A DNA stretch of 34,712 nt from Pseudarthrobacter sulfonivorans (GTDB lineage Bacteria; Actinomycetota; Actinomycetes; Actinomycetales; Micrococcaceae), in contig NZ_JACXBW010000027.1 of assembly GCF_014712225.1 (NCBI RefSeq), positions 1-34,712 of the forward strand. The letters run 5' to 3'. A program made the position numbers and the translations under genes. Shown here one piece after another: positions 24,462 to 33,278 of the stretch; within the stretch, counting starts at the first letter, position 1, and each line of letters opens with the position of its first letter. The notes beneath the pieces were generated by a model. That model had not been told where the DNA came from and made no database searches. It was given only the letters and a program-made list of their open reading frames with translations.

Positions 24462-25366
24462 GCCAGCAAACCCTGGCGGGCACCCGGGCATTCCGGCCGC
24501 CCAAAGCCGATACCAGCCACCGGTTCGTGGTGGGCCTGCTCGGGTCCGGCATCGAGGGATCGCTCACCCCGGGCCTGCACGAAGCCGAAGCGGACAGGCT
24601 GGGCCTTGCCTACACCTACCGCGTCATCGATCTGGACGCCATCGGACAACCTGCGGAAAGCTCCGCGGCGCTGGTCCGGCACGCAGCCGATCTCGGATTC
24701 GACGGCCTTAACGTCACCCACCCGAGCAAGCAACTGGTTCAGGACGGCCTGGACGAGCTTTCCCGCGAGGCCCGGATCCTCGGTGCCGTCAACACCATCA
24801 CCTTTCAGGACGGCAAGGCCGTGGGCCACAACACGGACCACACGGGCTTCACCGGCGGCCTCCGGGCCGGCCTCCCGTCCGCCGCCACCGGCTCAGTGGT
24901 GCAGATCGGTGCCGGGGGTGCTGGCGCGGCAGTGGCCTTCGGCCTCCTCAGCACCGGAACCCGGCACCTGGTCATCGCCGACATTGAACCGGCCCGCGCC
25001 GAAGCCCTAGCCGCCCGGCTGGCCCCGCATTTTCCGGACAGCCGGCTGTCAGTGACCCGGACGGATTCAGTGGCCAGCAGCATCCGGGAGGCGGACGGAC
25101 TGGTGAACTCCACACCCATCGGCATGACCGGCCACCCGGGAATGCCTGTGGATCCCAGCCTGCTCCACTCCGGGCTGTGGGTCGCGGACGTGATCTACCG
25201 GCCGCTCGAAACCGAACTGATCAGGGCGGCCCGCGGCAAGGGCTGCGCCGTGCTCGACGGCGGACGCATGGTGGTGGGGCAGGCAGCCGCCGCCTTCGAG
25301 CTCTTCACCGGCATCCCCGCCGATGCCGAGCGCATGCTGGCCACGTTCCGACAGGCGGTCAGCTAG
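24458..25366 (+). CDS. qsuD: Quinate/shikimate dehydrogenase-like protein
   Basis: This 302-residue AroE-fold enzyme most resembles the catabolic NAD-dependent quinate/shikimate dehydrogenase of Corynebacterium glutamicum (QsuD). Shared features are LLGSGIEGSLTPGLHEAEA near the start, GLNVTHPSKQ with the catalytic lysine, LGAVNT, GHNTDHTGF with the catalytic aspartate, the nucleotide loop QIGAGGAGAAVA and the tail LDGGRMVVGQAAAAFELFTG. It should oxidise quinate to 3-dehydroquinate or shikimate to 3-dehydroshikimate. It overlaps the transporter gene by ATGA and precedes the SDR gene by two bases. A biosynthetic AroE is unlikely, given the motif pattern and operon context. The exact substrate is unproven. 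Confidence 0.85.
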   Translation: MSQQTLAGTRAFRPPKADTSHRFVVGLLGSGIEGSLTPGLHEAEADRLGLAYTYRVIDLDAIGQPAESSAALVRHAADLGFDGLNVTHPSKQLVQDGLDELSREARILGAVNTITFQDGKAVGHNTDHTGFTGGLRAGLPSAATGSVVQIGAGGAGAAVAFGLLSTGTRHLVIADIEPARAEALAARLAPHFPDSRLSVTRTDSVASSIREADGLVNSTPIGMTGHPGMPVDPSLLHSGLWVADVIYRPLETELIRAARGKGCAVLDGGRMVVGQAAAAFELFTGIPADAERMLATFRQAVS

Positions 25367-25368
25367 CT

Positions 25369-26105
25369 ATGGATTCCCAGGCACCGAGCACCATGGCCGA
25401 GTCCCGCTGCCTCGTCATCGGGGCGGCCAGCGGCATCGGACGTGCGACGGCAGCGCGCCTCAGGGCGTCCGGCGCCGCGGTGACGGGTGCGGACCTGCCC
25501 TCGGCCACCTGGCCCGGCGGACCAGGCGCCTCACTCGCCATGGACGTTACCGACCCCGCATCGGTTGCGGCTGCCGTCTCCGCGGCGGTCCTGGATATGG
25601 GCGGGCTCGACGCCGTGGTGAACTGCGCGGGCATCCTGGGTCCCGTGGCCCCGGCAGCCGCCACCTCGGTCGAAGACTTCGAACGCATCATGAAGATCAA
25701 CCTGACAGGGGCGTTCATTGTCTCGCAGGCCGTCCTGCCGCGGATGGCCGAGGCAGGCTACGGCCGCCTGGTCCACATCTCCTCGACGGCGGGCAAGGAA
25801 GGCGTGGTCAACATGCCGCCTACTCAGCCAGCAAGGCCGGGATCCTGGGCCTGGTCAAGTCACTCGCCAAGGAGTTCGCCTTGTTCGGCGTCACCATCAA
25901 TGCCCTCGCCCCGGGCAATGTGGTGACCCCGCTTTTCGCCGAGGTTCCGGAAGAACAGCAGGCGGCCCAGGCCGCCAAGATCCCGATGGGCAGGTTCGGC
26001 ACACCCGCCGAAGCGGCCGCCCTCATCGAATTCATCGTTTCTCCGGCGGCCTCCTACACCACCGGCTCCGTCTTCGATCTGTCAGGCGGCCGGGCCACCT
26101 ACTAG
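25369..26105 (+). pseudogene. Short-chain dehydrogenase/reductase broken by a one-base frameshift
   Basis: Frame one (from ATG 25369) encodes the Rossmann part: IGAASGIGRATA, NCAGIL and the catalytic serine in HISSTAG. It runs out of family sequence after GVVNM (atg at 25813-25815). The +1 frame then reads AAYSASKAGILGLVKSLAKE through PGNVVTPLF to DLSGGRATY, stopping at 26105. Inserting one G after 25815 would restore NMAAYSASK and a 245-residue SDR. The break falls between the catalytic serine and the YxxxK pair, so the product as written would be inactive. It could be a true mutation or a sequencing error. The intact enzyme would be an NAD(P)-dependent alcohol dehydrogenase, and the gene sits in the middle of a coupled operon. 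Confidence 0.88.
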
Positions 26106-26172
26106 CCCCGCCCCAGCCTCTGCCGGACCTCACCACCATTTCCTACCAGCACCAGAAAGATGGCACCTGTTG

Positions 26173-27297
26173 ATGATCACCCCATCACCTGTCACCGCCC
26201 GCCCCCTCCGCATCGGAATCGCAGGATGCGGGGCGATCTCCCGCAACCACCTCGAGGCGTTCCGCGCCCTGGACGACGCCGTCATCGTGGGAGTCTGCGA
26301 CATCGACCTCCAGCGCGCCCGGGACACCGCGGATGCCTGGGGAATCCCTGCAGCCGTCAACACGGTCCAGGAGCTCCTGGCGCTGGACCTGAACATCGTC
26401 TCGGTCTGCACCCCGCACCCCACGCACGAGGATGTGGTGCTGCAGGCCGCGGCCGCAGGAGTCCACGTGCTCTGTGAAAAGCCCATTGCCACCGACTTGG
26501 CATCCGCAGAACGCATGGTGCAAGCCTGCGATGACGCGGGCCTGAAACTCGGCGTCCTGTTCCAGCGCCGGTTCTGGCCCGCCGCGCAGCGCATCCGCAC
26601 AGCGATCGACGACGGCACCCTGGGCAAGCCCATCATGGGCCAATGCTCGGTGATGCTGCACCGCGACCCGGAGTACTACTCTCGCGACGCCTGGCGCGGG
26701 ACCTGGGCCAGTGACGGCGGCGGGGTCCTCATGACCCAGGCCATCCACTACATCGACCTCTTGCAGTGGTTCATGGGAGACGTGGCCGAGGTCTACGGAA
26801 AAATCAGCACCTACAAACACGGCGAGCACATCGAAGTGGAAGACTCGGCGACAGCCATCATCACGTTCACCTCCGGCGCCATGGCCACCCTGGAAGCATC
26901 GACGGCGGTGTCCCCGAGCCTGGGCGTGCAAATCCGGGTCACGGGGGAGACCGGAGCGTCCGCTTCCCTGACGGAATTCCCGGAGGGCAGCGACGGACGC
27001 GTGGACCTGTGGGCCCTGGCCGGTTCGATCAGCACCGAGCCTGTTTACCCGGACGGAGTTGACCCGAACGTCAGCCTCGCGACGATCAACGGCCAGCTCA
27101 TCCCGCACCACACGGCGCAGGTCCGTGATTTTGTCCGGAGCCTCCGCGGAGGCGGGGAACCGTCCATCACCGGCCAGGACGCGACGAAGGCCTTGCGGAT
27201 ACTGCTGGCGGTTTACGAATCGTCCCGGACCGGCAATCCAGTCCGCTTCGCACTGCTGCCAGAAAGCACACGACCCCTCGCACAGGTTGCGGGCTAA
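26173..27297 (+). CDS. Gfo/Idh/MocA-family oxidoreductase
   Basis: This 374-residue NAD(P)-dependent enzyme has an N-terminal Rossmann fold with GIAGCGAISRNH (about 14-25), the family signature CEKPIA (about 98-103) and the substrate-domain motif AIHYIDLLQW with the catalytic histidine-aspartate pair. Members oxidise or reduce hydroxyl groups on sugars, inositols and related cyclic polyols. The start is ATG 26173; a TTG directly before it is also in frame. It follows the SDR by 67 bases and precedes the flavoprotein gene by nine bases. I infer that it oxidises a ring hydroxyl of the operon's substrate; the substrate is unknown. Confidence 0.88.
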   Translation: MITPSPVTARPLRIGIAGCGAISRNHLEAFRALDDAVIVGVCDIDLQRARDTADAWGIPAAVNTVQELLALDLNIVSVCTPHPTHEDVVLQAAAAGVHVLCEKPIATDLASAERMVQACDDAGLKLGVLFQRRFWPAAQRIRTAIDDGTLGKPIMGQCSVMLHRDPEYYSRDAWRGTWASDGGGVLMTQAIHYIDLLQWFMGDVAEVYGKISTYKHGEHIEVEDSATAIITFTSGAMATLEASTAVSPSLGVQIRVTGETGASASLTEFPEGSDGRVDLWALAGSISTEPVYPDGVDPNVSLATINGQLIPHHTAQVRDFVRSLRGGGEPSITGQDATKALRILLAVYESSRTGNPVRFALLPESTRPLAQVAG

Positions 27298-27306
27298 GGA
27301 ACACCC

Positions 27307-29373
27307 ATGGAACAGAACACACGCTACGCCGCTAGGCCCCTGACACTGGGGCGCAACGGCCGCACCCCAACAACCCTCCGTAACAGGCTCGCCTCCGCGC
27401 CGATGGAACGCAACTACGGGACCACGGACGGTCACATCACCGAGCAGTACATCGACTACCTGGTGACCCGCGCCAAAGCCGGCCTGGGCATGGTGACCAC
27501 CGAAGCCACCTATGTCCGCGCGGACGGTAGGGGCCGCACTCACCAACTGGGCCTGCACAGTGACGCCATGATCCCGGGCCTGCGAAAGCTCACGGACGCC
27601 CTGCACGCCGAAGGTGCGCTCGCCGCCGTCGAACTTAACCACGGCGGCCGCACCGCCCAGTCCGCCCTCACGGGGTACAAAAACCTGGCGCCCTCACCGG
27701 TGGCGTGCGAGGTGGCCGGCGGCGAGGTTCCCCGTGAACTTACCGTCGAGGAGTGCCACGCGCTGGTGGAGGCCTACGCCCACGCTGCCCGCCGGGCGGT
27801 GCAGGCCGGTTTCGACATCATCAACATCCACGGCGCCCACGGCTACCTGATCCACCAGTTCATGTCGCCCCTCACCAACCACCGCACCGACGAATTCGCC
27901 GCACCCGAACTTTTCATGAACCTCGTCATCGATGCCGTGCGGGCAGCCGCCCCGGACACCATCGTAGGCATGCGCGTCTCCGTCGTGGAGGGCCCGGCGG
28001 ACGGCATCACGGCCGAACAGCAGGTGGCCATCATCGCCAAGGCCCACCTGGAGCAGCTGGACTTCCTGGACATCTCTGCCGGCAGCTACGAAGCCGGGGA
28101 ATGGATTGTGCAGTCCGGCGAATGGAAGCCCGGCATCCTCGCCGACTACGCCAAGGCCTACCGCCAGTTCGGACTTCCACTCGGTATGGCCGGCAGGCTG
28201 AACTCCCCGGCCATCATCGAAGAGGTACTCCGGGAGGGGACCTGCGATTTCGTCAGCCTGGCCCGGGCCATCCACGCGGACCCGGCGTTCGTGGGCGGCG
28301 TCCTGCGCGACGAGTGTTACCGGCCCTGCATCGCCTGTAACGTCTGCATCGACAACCTGGGCCTGGGCCAGGTCACCTGCACCGTCAACCCTGAGGTAGG
28401 ACGTTCCCGCGTCCCCGTCCCGACACCCGCCGTTCGCGAAGGTTCCCGCGTGGTGGTGGTGGGTGCCGGACCCGCGGGCCTGACGGCCGCCCGCGAACTC
28501 GCCGAGGCAGGAGCAAAGGTGACCGTGCTCGACGACGACTCCCGCGCCGGTGGTCAGTTCGCCCTGGCGGAGCGGATGAAGTCCACCCCGGACTTCCACC
28601 GCTTCACCGAATGGTCCGCCGAGGAGAATGCACGGCTGGGCATCGACGTCCGGCTGGGATCGCGGGTGGACACCGACCAGCTTGACGGCCTTGTCCGTTC
28701 CACGGCAGCAGACGCGGTGGTGCTGGCCACCGGAGGCCTCCGGCCCGCTGGCGGATTTGCTGGGGATAACTCCGCCAATGTCCTGGATGTGCGCAGGTGG
28801 CTCGCCACCCACCCCGAGGTCCTCGAATCTGGCGCACCGGATTCCGCCGTTCCGGATGCCGTGACCATCTGGGGTGCGGATTCCGTCGCCATGAGCGTGG
28901 CGGACACGCTGGCCGACCGGGGGACTGCCGTCCTGCTCATCGGCCCGCAGCCAGCCTTGGCGCCGGAGTCCGGCCGCCGCGCCAAAATCCTGGCCGTGCC
29001 CCGGCTCGAGGCCAATCCGCGGGTGCGCATCCGGCTCGGTTCAAGCATCGAGGAATACGACGGCGGCCGGGTCCGGATCACCGGTCCGGGCCTTCCTCCC
29101 GCCGGCGAGTGGCTGGAAGCCCCGGGACCGCTCCTCGTTTCGCGCTCCGTGGTCCCGCTGGATGGCACCGTCGCTGCGGACCGCCGCGACGCGGACCTGA
29201 GCCGCGATGCCGGAGTGCCGGTGACACTGGCCGGAACCGTGGTGGACCAGACCCCGGCCATCGCCTCCAACGCCGTCAAGAGCGGGTACGACGCAGCACA
29301 GCGGATCGCCTCTTTCCTGACCACGGGCACCACTACAAACAACGAACTGAGCCTGAACGGAGCACAGTCATGA
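27307..29373 (+). CDS. Old yellow enzyme/TMADH-type FMN, Fe-S and FAD oxidoreductase
   Basis: This 688-residue protein has an FMN-binding OYE barrel (1-330), an Fe-S segment and a C-terminal FAD/NAD(P)H module (about 375-680, with VVVVGAGPAGLTAA). The cysteines C341, C344, C347 and C358 are spaced CxxCxxCx10C. That resembles trimethylamine dehydrogenase more than 2,4-dienoyl-CoA reductase (CxxCx3C). The N-terminal region lacks the cysteine that binds FMN covalently in TMADH. The active-site stretch NIHGAHGYLIHQFMSPLTNH is intact. Such enzymes reduce or desaturate enones and dienes, or demethylate amines. AAGGA precedes the ATG at 27307. Its stop overlaps the next gene (ATGA). In this operon it may act on a cyclic enone intermediate. 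Confidence 0.88.
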   Translation: MEQNTRYAARPLTLGRNGRTPTTLRNRLASAPMERNYGTTDGHITEQYIDYLVTRAKAGLGMVTTEATYVRADGRGRTHQLGLHSDAMIPGLRKLTDALHAEGALAAVELNHGGRTAQSALTGYKNLAPSPVACEVAGGEVPRELTVEECHALVEAYAHAARRAVQAGFDIINIHGAHGYLIHQFMSPLTNHRTDEFAAPELFMNLVIDAVRAAAPDTIVGMRVSVVEGPADGITAEQQVAIIAKAHLEQLDFLDISAGSYEAGEWIVQSGEWKPGILADYAKAYRQFGLPLGMAGRLNSPAIIEEVLREGTCDFVSLARAIHADPAFVGGVLRDECYRPCIACNVCIDNLGLGQVTCTVNPEVGRSRVPVPTPAVREGSRVVVVGAGPAGLTAARELAEAGAKVTVLDDDSRAGGQFALAERMKSTPDFHRFTEWSAEENARLGIDVRLGSRVDTDQLDGLVRSTAADAVVLATGGLRPAGGFAGDNSANVLDVRRWLATHPEVLESGAPDSAVPDAVTIWGADSVAMSVADTLADRGTAVLLIGPQPALAPESGRRAKILAVPRLEANPRVRIRLGSSIEEYDGGRVRITGPGLPPAGEWLEAPGPLLVSRSVVPLDGTVAADRRDADLSRDAGVPVTLAGTVVDQTPAIASNAVKSGYDAAQRIASFLTTGTTTNNELSLNGAQS

Positions 29374-30239
29374 CCGGAAACGCCCACAGGCCCGTCGGCC
29401 TGGCCCAGCTGTCCCTGCTGAACACCGCCCCGCCTGAACTGGTGGGCATCGCTGCCGAAGCCGGCTTTGATTTCATCGGCGTCCGCGTCCGCCCGGTGAC
29501 TCCAACGGAACGGCCCTACAACCTCCAGCCGGGATCGCCTCTTTTACGGGAGACCCTCGCGCGGATGCAGGACACCGGCGTGACCGTGCGGGACATCGAA
29601 TTCCTGCTTCTGGACGGCAGCGACCAGCGCGAAGCATGGCTGCGCATGATGGAAGCAGGACAGGCACTGGGGGCACGTTCCCTCACCGTCGCCGGCGCTG
29701 ATCCGGACACTGCCCGGCTGGTCCATACCCTGGCCCGGATGACCGAGGACGGCCGCGGTTTCGGGATCACACCCACTCTGGAGGCGATCTCCTACCAGCC
29801 CGTCGCGTCCATCGCGCAGGCCGCGAACATCGCCCGCCAGGCCGGCTGCCGGATCGTGGTGGACACTTTGCACTTCAACCGCTTCAACGGTCCGGACGCA
29901 GCCGCCCAATGGGAGGAGCTAAGCGCCAACGCAGACCTCGTGCCGCTCCTTCAGGTGTGCGACGGCCCGGCGGCCCGCCCCGGCAGCCGCGAGGGGCTCG
30001 TCGCCGAATCCCGCTCCGAACGTCAGGTTCCCGGCGAAGGAGAATTCCGGCTGGCCGATGTGGTGGCCGCCCTGCCGCAGGGGATCCCGGTGAGTGCGGA
30101 GACGCCGTCGGACCGACGGGTGGCCTTACTCGGCGAGCTCGGCTGGGCGCGCCGGCTCAAGTCCGGGGTGGACGCCGTGCTGGCGGCGGCCGCAACTGCC
30201 CAGGCAACAGCAAATCTCCAGAGGACGGGAACAAAATGA
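29370..30239 (+). CDS. TIM-barrel isomerase/dehydratase-like protein (AP endonuclease 2 fold)
   Basis: This 289-residue protein matches the sugar phosphate isomerase/epimerase (AP_endonuc_2) barrel. Likely metal ligands are the glutamate in TPTLEAIS, the aspartate and histidine in VVDTLHFNRF and the glutamate in VSAETPSD. The same fold includes xylose isomerase-like enzymes, inosose dehydratase IolE and the 3-dehydroshikimate dehydratases QuiC/AsbF. With a quinate/shikimate dehydrogenase-like gene in the operon, a dehydratase role is attractive but unproven. The start ATG overlaps the flavoprotein stop and the stop overlaps the aldo-keto reductase start (both ATGA). The upstream open frame is shadow of the flavoprotein gene. 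Confidence 0.8.
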   Translation: MTGNAHRPVGLAQLSLLNTAPPELVGIAAEAGFDFIGVRVRPVTPTERPYNLQPGSPLLRETLARMQDTGVTVRDIEFLLLDGSDQREAWLRMMEAGQALGARSLTVAGADPDTARLVHTLARMTEDGRGFGITPTLEAISYQPVASIAQAANIARQAGCRIVVDTLHFNRFNGPDAAAQWEELSANADLVPLLQVCDGPAARPGSREGLVAESRSERQVPGEGEFRLADVVAALPQGIPVSAETPSDRRVALLGELGWARRLKSGVDAVLAAAATAQATANLQRTGTK

Positions 30240-31075
30240 GCGGCACCGCTGCAGAAATCACGACGACGGAACTCGCGCCGGGTGTGCGCATACCGCTGAT
30301 CGGCCTGGGAACGTGGCCGCTGACGGGTGAGGCCGCTTCTGCCGCAGTGGCCCAGGCCATCGGTAACGGCTACCGGCACATCGACACTGCCGAGAACTAT
30401 GCCAACGAGGCGGCGGTGGGGGAGGGCATCCGCCGCAGCGGAATCGACCGCGGGGACCTGTTCCTCACCACCAAGTTCAATACCCGGTGGCACAGCCGGG
30501 GCGGAGTGCGCGATGCCTTCGGCCAGGCGGTGCAGCGGCTCGGCACCGACTACCTGGACCTCTTTCTGGTGCACTGGCCGAACCCGGCCCAGGGGAGGTT
30601 CGTTGAAGCCTGCGAAGGGCTACAGGACCTCGTTGACGACGGCTCCATCAGGACCTGGGGTGTCTCAAACTTCAAACCGGCCCACCTGCAGGCCGTCCAG
30701 GACGCCGGCGTGGCCGTCCCGCTGAACCAGGTGCAGGTTGATCCCGAGCACGGCCAACCGGCGCAACTGGCATACCACCGCGAACACGGAATAGTCACTG
30801 CCGCCTACAGCCCCCTCGGCCGCAACGGGAGCTTCCTCAGCCATCCGGCAGTCAGCGGTCCTGCCGGGAAGCTCGGCAGGACCCCGGCCCAGATCGTCCT
30901 TCGCTGGCATGTCCAGCACGGCCGGGTGGCGGCGCCGAAGTCCGCGGACAACCAGCGCCAACGGGAAAACCTGGACGTCTTCGGTTTCGCCCTGACCCAG
31001 CAGCAAATGGCTGCGATTGATGGACTCGAAACCGGTGCACCGCCGCGCCTGGATTCCGACACCTACTTCCACTGA
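30236..31075 (+). CDS. Aldo-keto reductase
   Basis: This 279-residue NADPH-dependent carbonyl reductase has the full catalytic tetrad: D50 and Y55 in DTAENYANE, K80 in LTTKFN and H113 in LVHWPNP. GVSNFKP and the C-terminal NADPH site (PKSADNQRQRENL) are also typical; the latter varies from the usual PKS...R...N pattern only slightly. Length and motifs fit the 2,5-diketogluconate reductase-like (AKR5) group. It overlaps the barrel gene by ATGA and is 13 bases ahead of the last gene of the operon. Its substrate in the pathway is unknown. Confidence 0.9.
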   Translation: MSGTAAEITTTELAPGVRIPLIGLGTWPLTGEAASAAVAQAIGNGYRHIDTAENYANEAAVGEGIRRSGIDRGDLFLTTKFNTRWHSRGGVRDAFGQAVQRLGTDYLDLFLVHWPNPAQGRFVEACEGLQDLVDDGSIRTWGVSNFKPAHLQAVQDAGVAVPLNQVQVDPEHGQPAQLAYHREHGIVTAAYSPLGRNGSFLSHPAVSGPAGKLGRTPAQIVLRWHVQHGRVAAPKSADNQRQRENLDVFGFALTQQQMAAIDGLETGAPPRLDSDTYFH

Positions 31076-31088
31076 GAAAGCACTGAAC

Positions 31089-32900
31089 ATGACTGCACCC
31101 GTAAATCCTTCATCTGCCCTTCCGAGCCTGGACTGCGATGTCCTGGTGGTCGGCTCCGGCGCGGGCGGTCTGTCCGCCGCCGTGACCGCCGCCTACCACG
31201 GACTGAAGGTGGTGGTTGTTGAAAAGGCCGACGTCTGCGGCGGCGCCACGTCCTGGTCCGGCGGCTGGGCCTGGACCCCGGGCAACCCGCTGGCCAAAGC
31301 CGACGGCGTCAACGAGGACCGCGAACTGTTCCGCACCTACCTGCGCCACCGGCTCGGCAGGAACTACCAGGAAGAGCGGGTGGAGGCATTCCTGGAGGCG
31401 GTCCCTCACATGGTGGGCTTCTTCCAGGACAAAACCAGCCTCCAGTTTGTCCCGGGAACCAAGATCAAGGACATCTACGGCAGCACTCCCGGCGCGGGTA
31501 CCGGCCACCGATCGGTGGGGCCAAAACCGTTGAACGCCCGCAAAATCAAGCCTGAGCTCCGCGCCAAGATGCGCCACCAGCTCTACGAGACCTCATTCCT
31601 GGGGATGGGCATCATGGCAGGCCCTGACCTGACCAAATTCCTCTCCGCTTCCCAAGGCAACATCAAGGGCATCTTCCACGCCGGCTGGCGGGTTGCATTC
31701 CATGCCCTGGACCTCGTCACCCACCGGCGCAACATGCAGCTGGTCAACGGGACCGCCCTGACCGGCCGGCTGCTGAAATCCGCCGATGACCTCGGCGTGG
31801 AGATCCGCGTCTCCACCCCGGCCCGGCACCTGCTGACCGACGCGTCCGGGAAGGTGACTGGCGCCGTCGTACTTTCCCCGGACGGCGAGCTGCAGATCAA
31901 CGCCTCCCGCGGCGTCGTCCTGGCCGCCGGCGGGTTCCCCAACGACGTGTCCCGACGCAAGGAGCTGTTCCCGAAGACGCCCACCGGCCGGGAGCACTGG
32001 ACGCTCGCGCCGAAGGAAACCACCGGTGACGGCATCACCATGGCCCAGGCCGTGGGCGCACGCTTCGAGACCGATGTGGAGTCCCCGGCCGCCTGGTGCC
32101 CGGTCTCACTGGTCCCCTACCGCAACGGGCGCACCGGAACCTTCCCGCACATCATGGACCGGGCCAAGCCTGGCAGCATCGGCGTCCGCCGGGACGGCAG
32201 GCGGTTCGTCAACGAGGCCAATGGCTACTATGACTACGTCGAAGGCCTGCTCAAAGCCACCCCGGAGGGTGAGCCGGTGGAGGCCTGGCAGATCGCAGAC
32301 GCGGCGTTCGTGCGCAAGTTCCCGTTGGGCATGGCCAAGCCGCTTCCGGTGCCGCTGTTCCCCTACCTGCGCTCCGGGTACCTCAAGAAGGGCAACACGC
32401 TCGAGGAACTGGCCGCAGCCTGCGGCATCGATCCGCACGGTCTTGCCGCCACCGTTGCGGAGTTCAATGTCAACGCCCGCAAGGGCGTTGACCCCGACTT
32501 CGACCGCGGCGCCAGCGAATTCAACCGCTACGGCGGGGACCCCACGAACACCCCGAACCCCTCGCTGCGTCCGCTGGAAAAGGGGCCGTTCTACGCCGTC
32601 AGGATCGTCCCGGGATCCTTCGGTACCTTCGCCGGGCTCGCAGCCGATTCACGGGCACGGGTTCTGAATAACCAGGGCCGGCCCATCGGTGGCCTGTACG
32701 TCGCGGGCAATGACCAGGCCTCAGTCATGGGCGGGCACTACCCCGCCGGGGGCATCAATCTGGGTCCGGCGCTGACCTTCGGTTACGTGGCCGGCCGCGA
32801 CCTCGCCGGCGCCACGCACTACGAGGACGATGGAACTGCAGCACCCGACACAATGACGGGAAATGAGGGCGCCGCCGATATCCAGCACGCCTCCGCTTGA
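31089..32900 (+). CDS. FAD-dependent dehydrogenase, 3-ketosteroid dehydrogenase/fumarate reductase type
   Basis: This 603-residue flavoprotein has an N-terminal FAD site (LVVGSGAGGLSAAV, then VVVEKADVCGGATSWSGG) and the C-terminal motif YPAGGINLGPALTFGYVAGR. The latter resembles the conserved end of 3-ketosteroid delta-1-dehydrogenases (KstD). No heme motif or export signal is present, so it is probably cytoplasmic and passes electrons to the respiratory chain. KstD-like enzymes introduce a double bond next to a ring ketone; here a cyclohexanone-type ring is a plausible substrate. The ATG at 31089 follows a GAGAAAG ribosome site. It is the last gene of the operon, followed by hairpins. Confidence 0.85.
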   Translation: MTAPVNPSSALPSLDCDVLVVGSGAGGLSAAVTAAYHGLKVVVVEKADVCGGATSWSGGWAWTPGNPLAKADGVNEDRELFRTYLRHRLGRNYQEERVEAFLEAVPHMVGFFQDKTSLQFVPGTKIKDIYGSTPGAGTGHRSVGPKPLNARKIKPELRAKMRHQLYETSFLGMGIMAGPDLTKFLSASQGNIKGIFHAGWRVAFHALDLVTHRRNMQLVNGTALTGRLLKSADDLGVEIRVSTPARHLLTDASGKVTGAVVLSPDGELQINASRGVVLAAGGFPNDVSRRKELFPKTPTGREHWTLAPKETTGDGITMAQAVGARFETDVESPAAWCPVSLVPYRNGRTGTFPHIMDRAKPGSIGVRRDGRRFVNEANGYYDYVEGLLKATPEGEPVEAWQIADAAFVRKFPLGMAKPLPVPLFPYLRSGYLKKGNTLEELAAACGIDPHGLAATVAEFNVNARKGVDPDFDRGASEFNRYGGDPTNTPNPSLRPLEKGPFYAVRIVPGSFGTFAGLAADSRARVLNNQGRPIGGLYVAGNDQASVMGGHYPAGGINLGPALTFGYVAGRDLAGATHYEDDGTAAPDTMTGNEGAADIQHASA

Positions 32901-32942
32901 GCCCCGGAAGGGGCCGGTCAGTAGTTGTTCCCAGGCCCTGGT

Positions 32943-32966
32943 GCTTCGAGGGCACTTACTCGAAGC
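32943..32966. terminator. Inverted repeat between convergent genes
   Basis: GCTTCGAG (32943-32950) pairs perfectly with CTCGAAGC (32959-32966). It covers the stop codon of the minus-strand YciI-like gene and lies 42 bases after the flavoprotein stop. A smaller GCCCC-GGAA-GGGGC hairpin starts at 32901. No T-run follows on either strand, so termination is likely but not certain. Confidence 0.45.
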
Positions 32967-33234
32967 GCACGGCGTCCCACTCCAGGATTCTTGGATCGGC
33001 GAGCCCCTCGGTGACGAAGGGATCTTCGGCGATGAAGCGCTCGGCGTCCTCGCGCGAGGCGAAAATCCCCATCGACCCGCCGGCCGGATCCGCAGTCTGG
33101 AACGGGCCCAGCGCGATGAGTCCTCCGCCAGCGGCATGGAATGCTTCAAAGTAGGCTTTGTGGCGGGGGTAGACCTCGAATAGTTGAGAGCGGTCCACGC
33201 CCTCGCGAACGTTGTACATCACGACGAATTCCAT
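32956..33234 (-). CDS. YciI-like small protein
   Basis: This 92-residue protein fits the YciI family (dimeric alpha/beta barrel). Visible features are the conserved histidine in YPRHKAYFEAF, GGGLIALGPFQ and ASREDAERFIAEDPFV. Family members have proposed hydrolase or muconolactone-isomerase-like roles, and many have no known function. I chose ATG 33234, with AGGA eight bases upstream; the long frame to 33663 is shadow of the SRPBCC gene. It is convergent with the catabolic operon and divergent from the SRPBCC unit. Confidence 0.85.
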   Translation of the reverse strand: MEFVVMYNVREGVDRSQLFEVYPRHKAYFEAFHAAGGGLIALGPFQTADPAGGSMGIFASREDAERFIAEDPFVTEGLADPRILEWDAVRFE

Positions 33235-33278
33235 AGGCAGGATCCTACGCCGGGGCAGCGGCGGGGTGGGCGTCGGGA

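Noticed and set aside
28797..29369. Upstream extension of the barrel-protein frame
   Set aside because: It overlaps the C-terminal FAD module of the flavoprotein; the ATGA start at 29370 begins the conserved domain.
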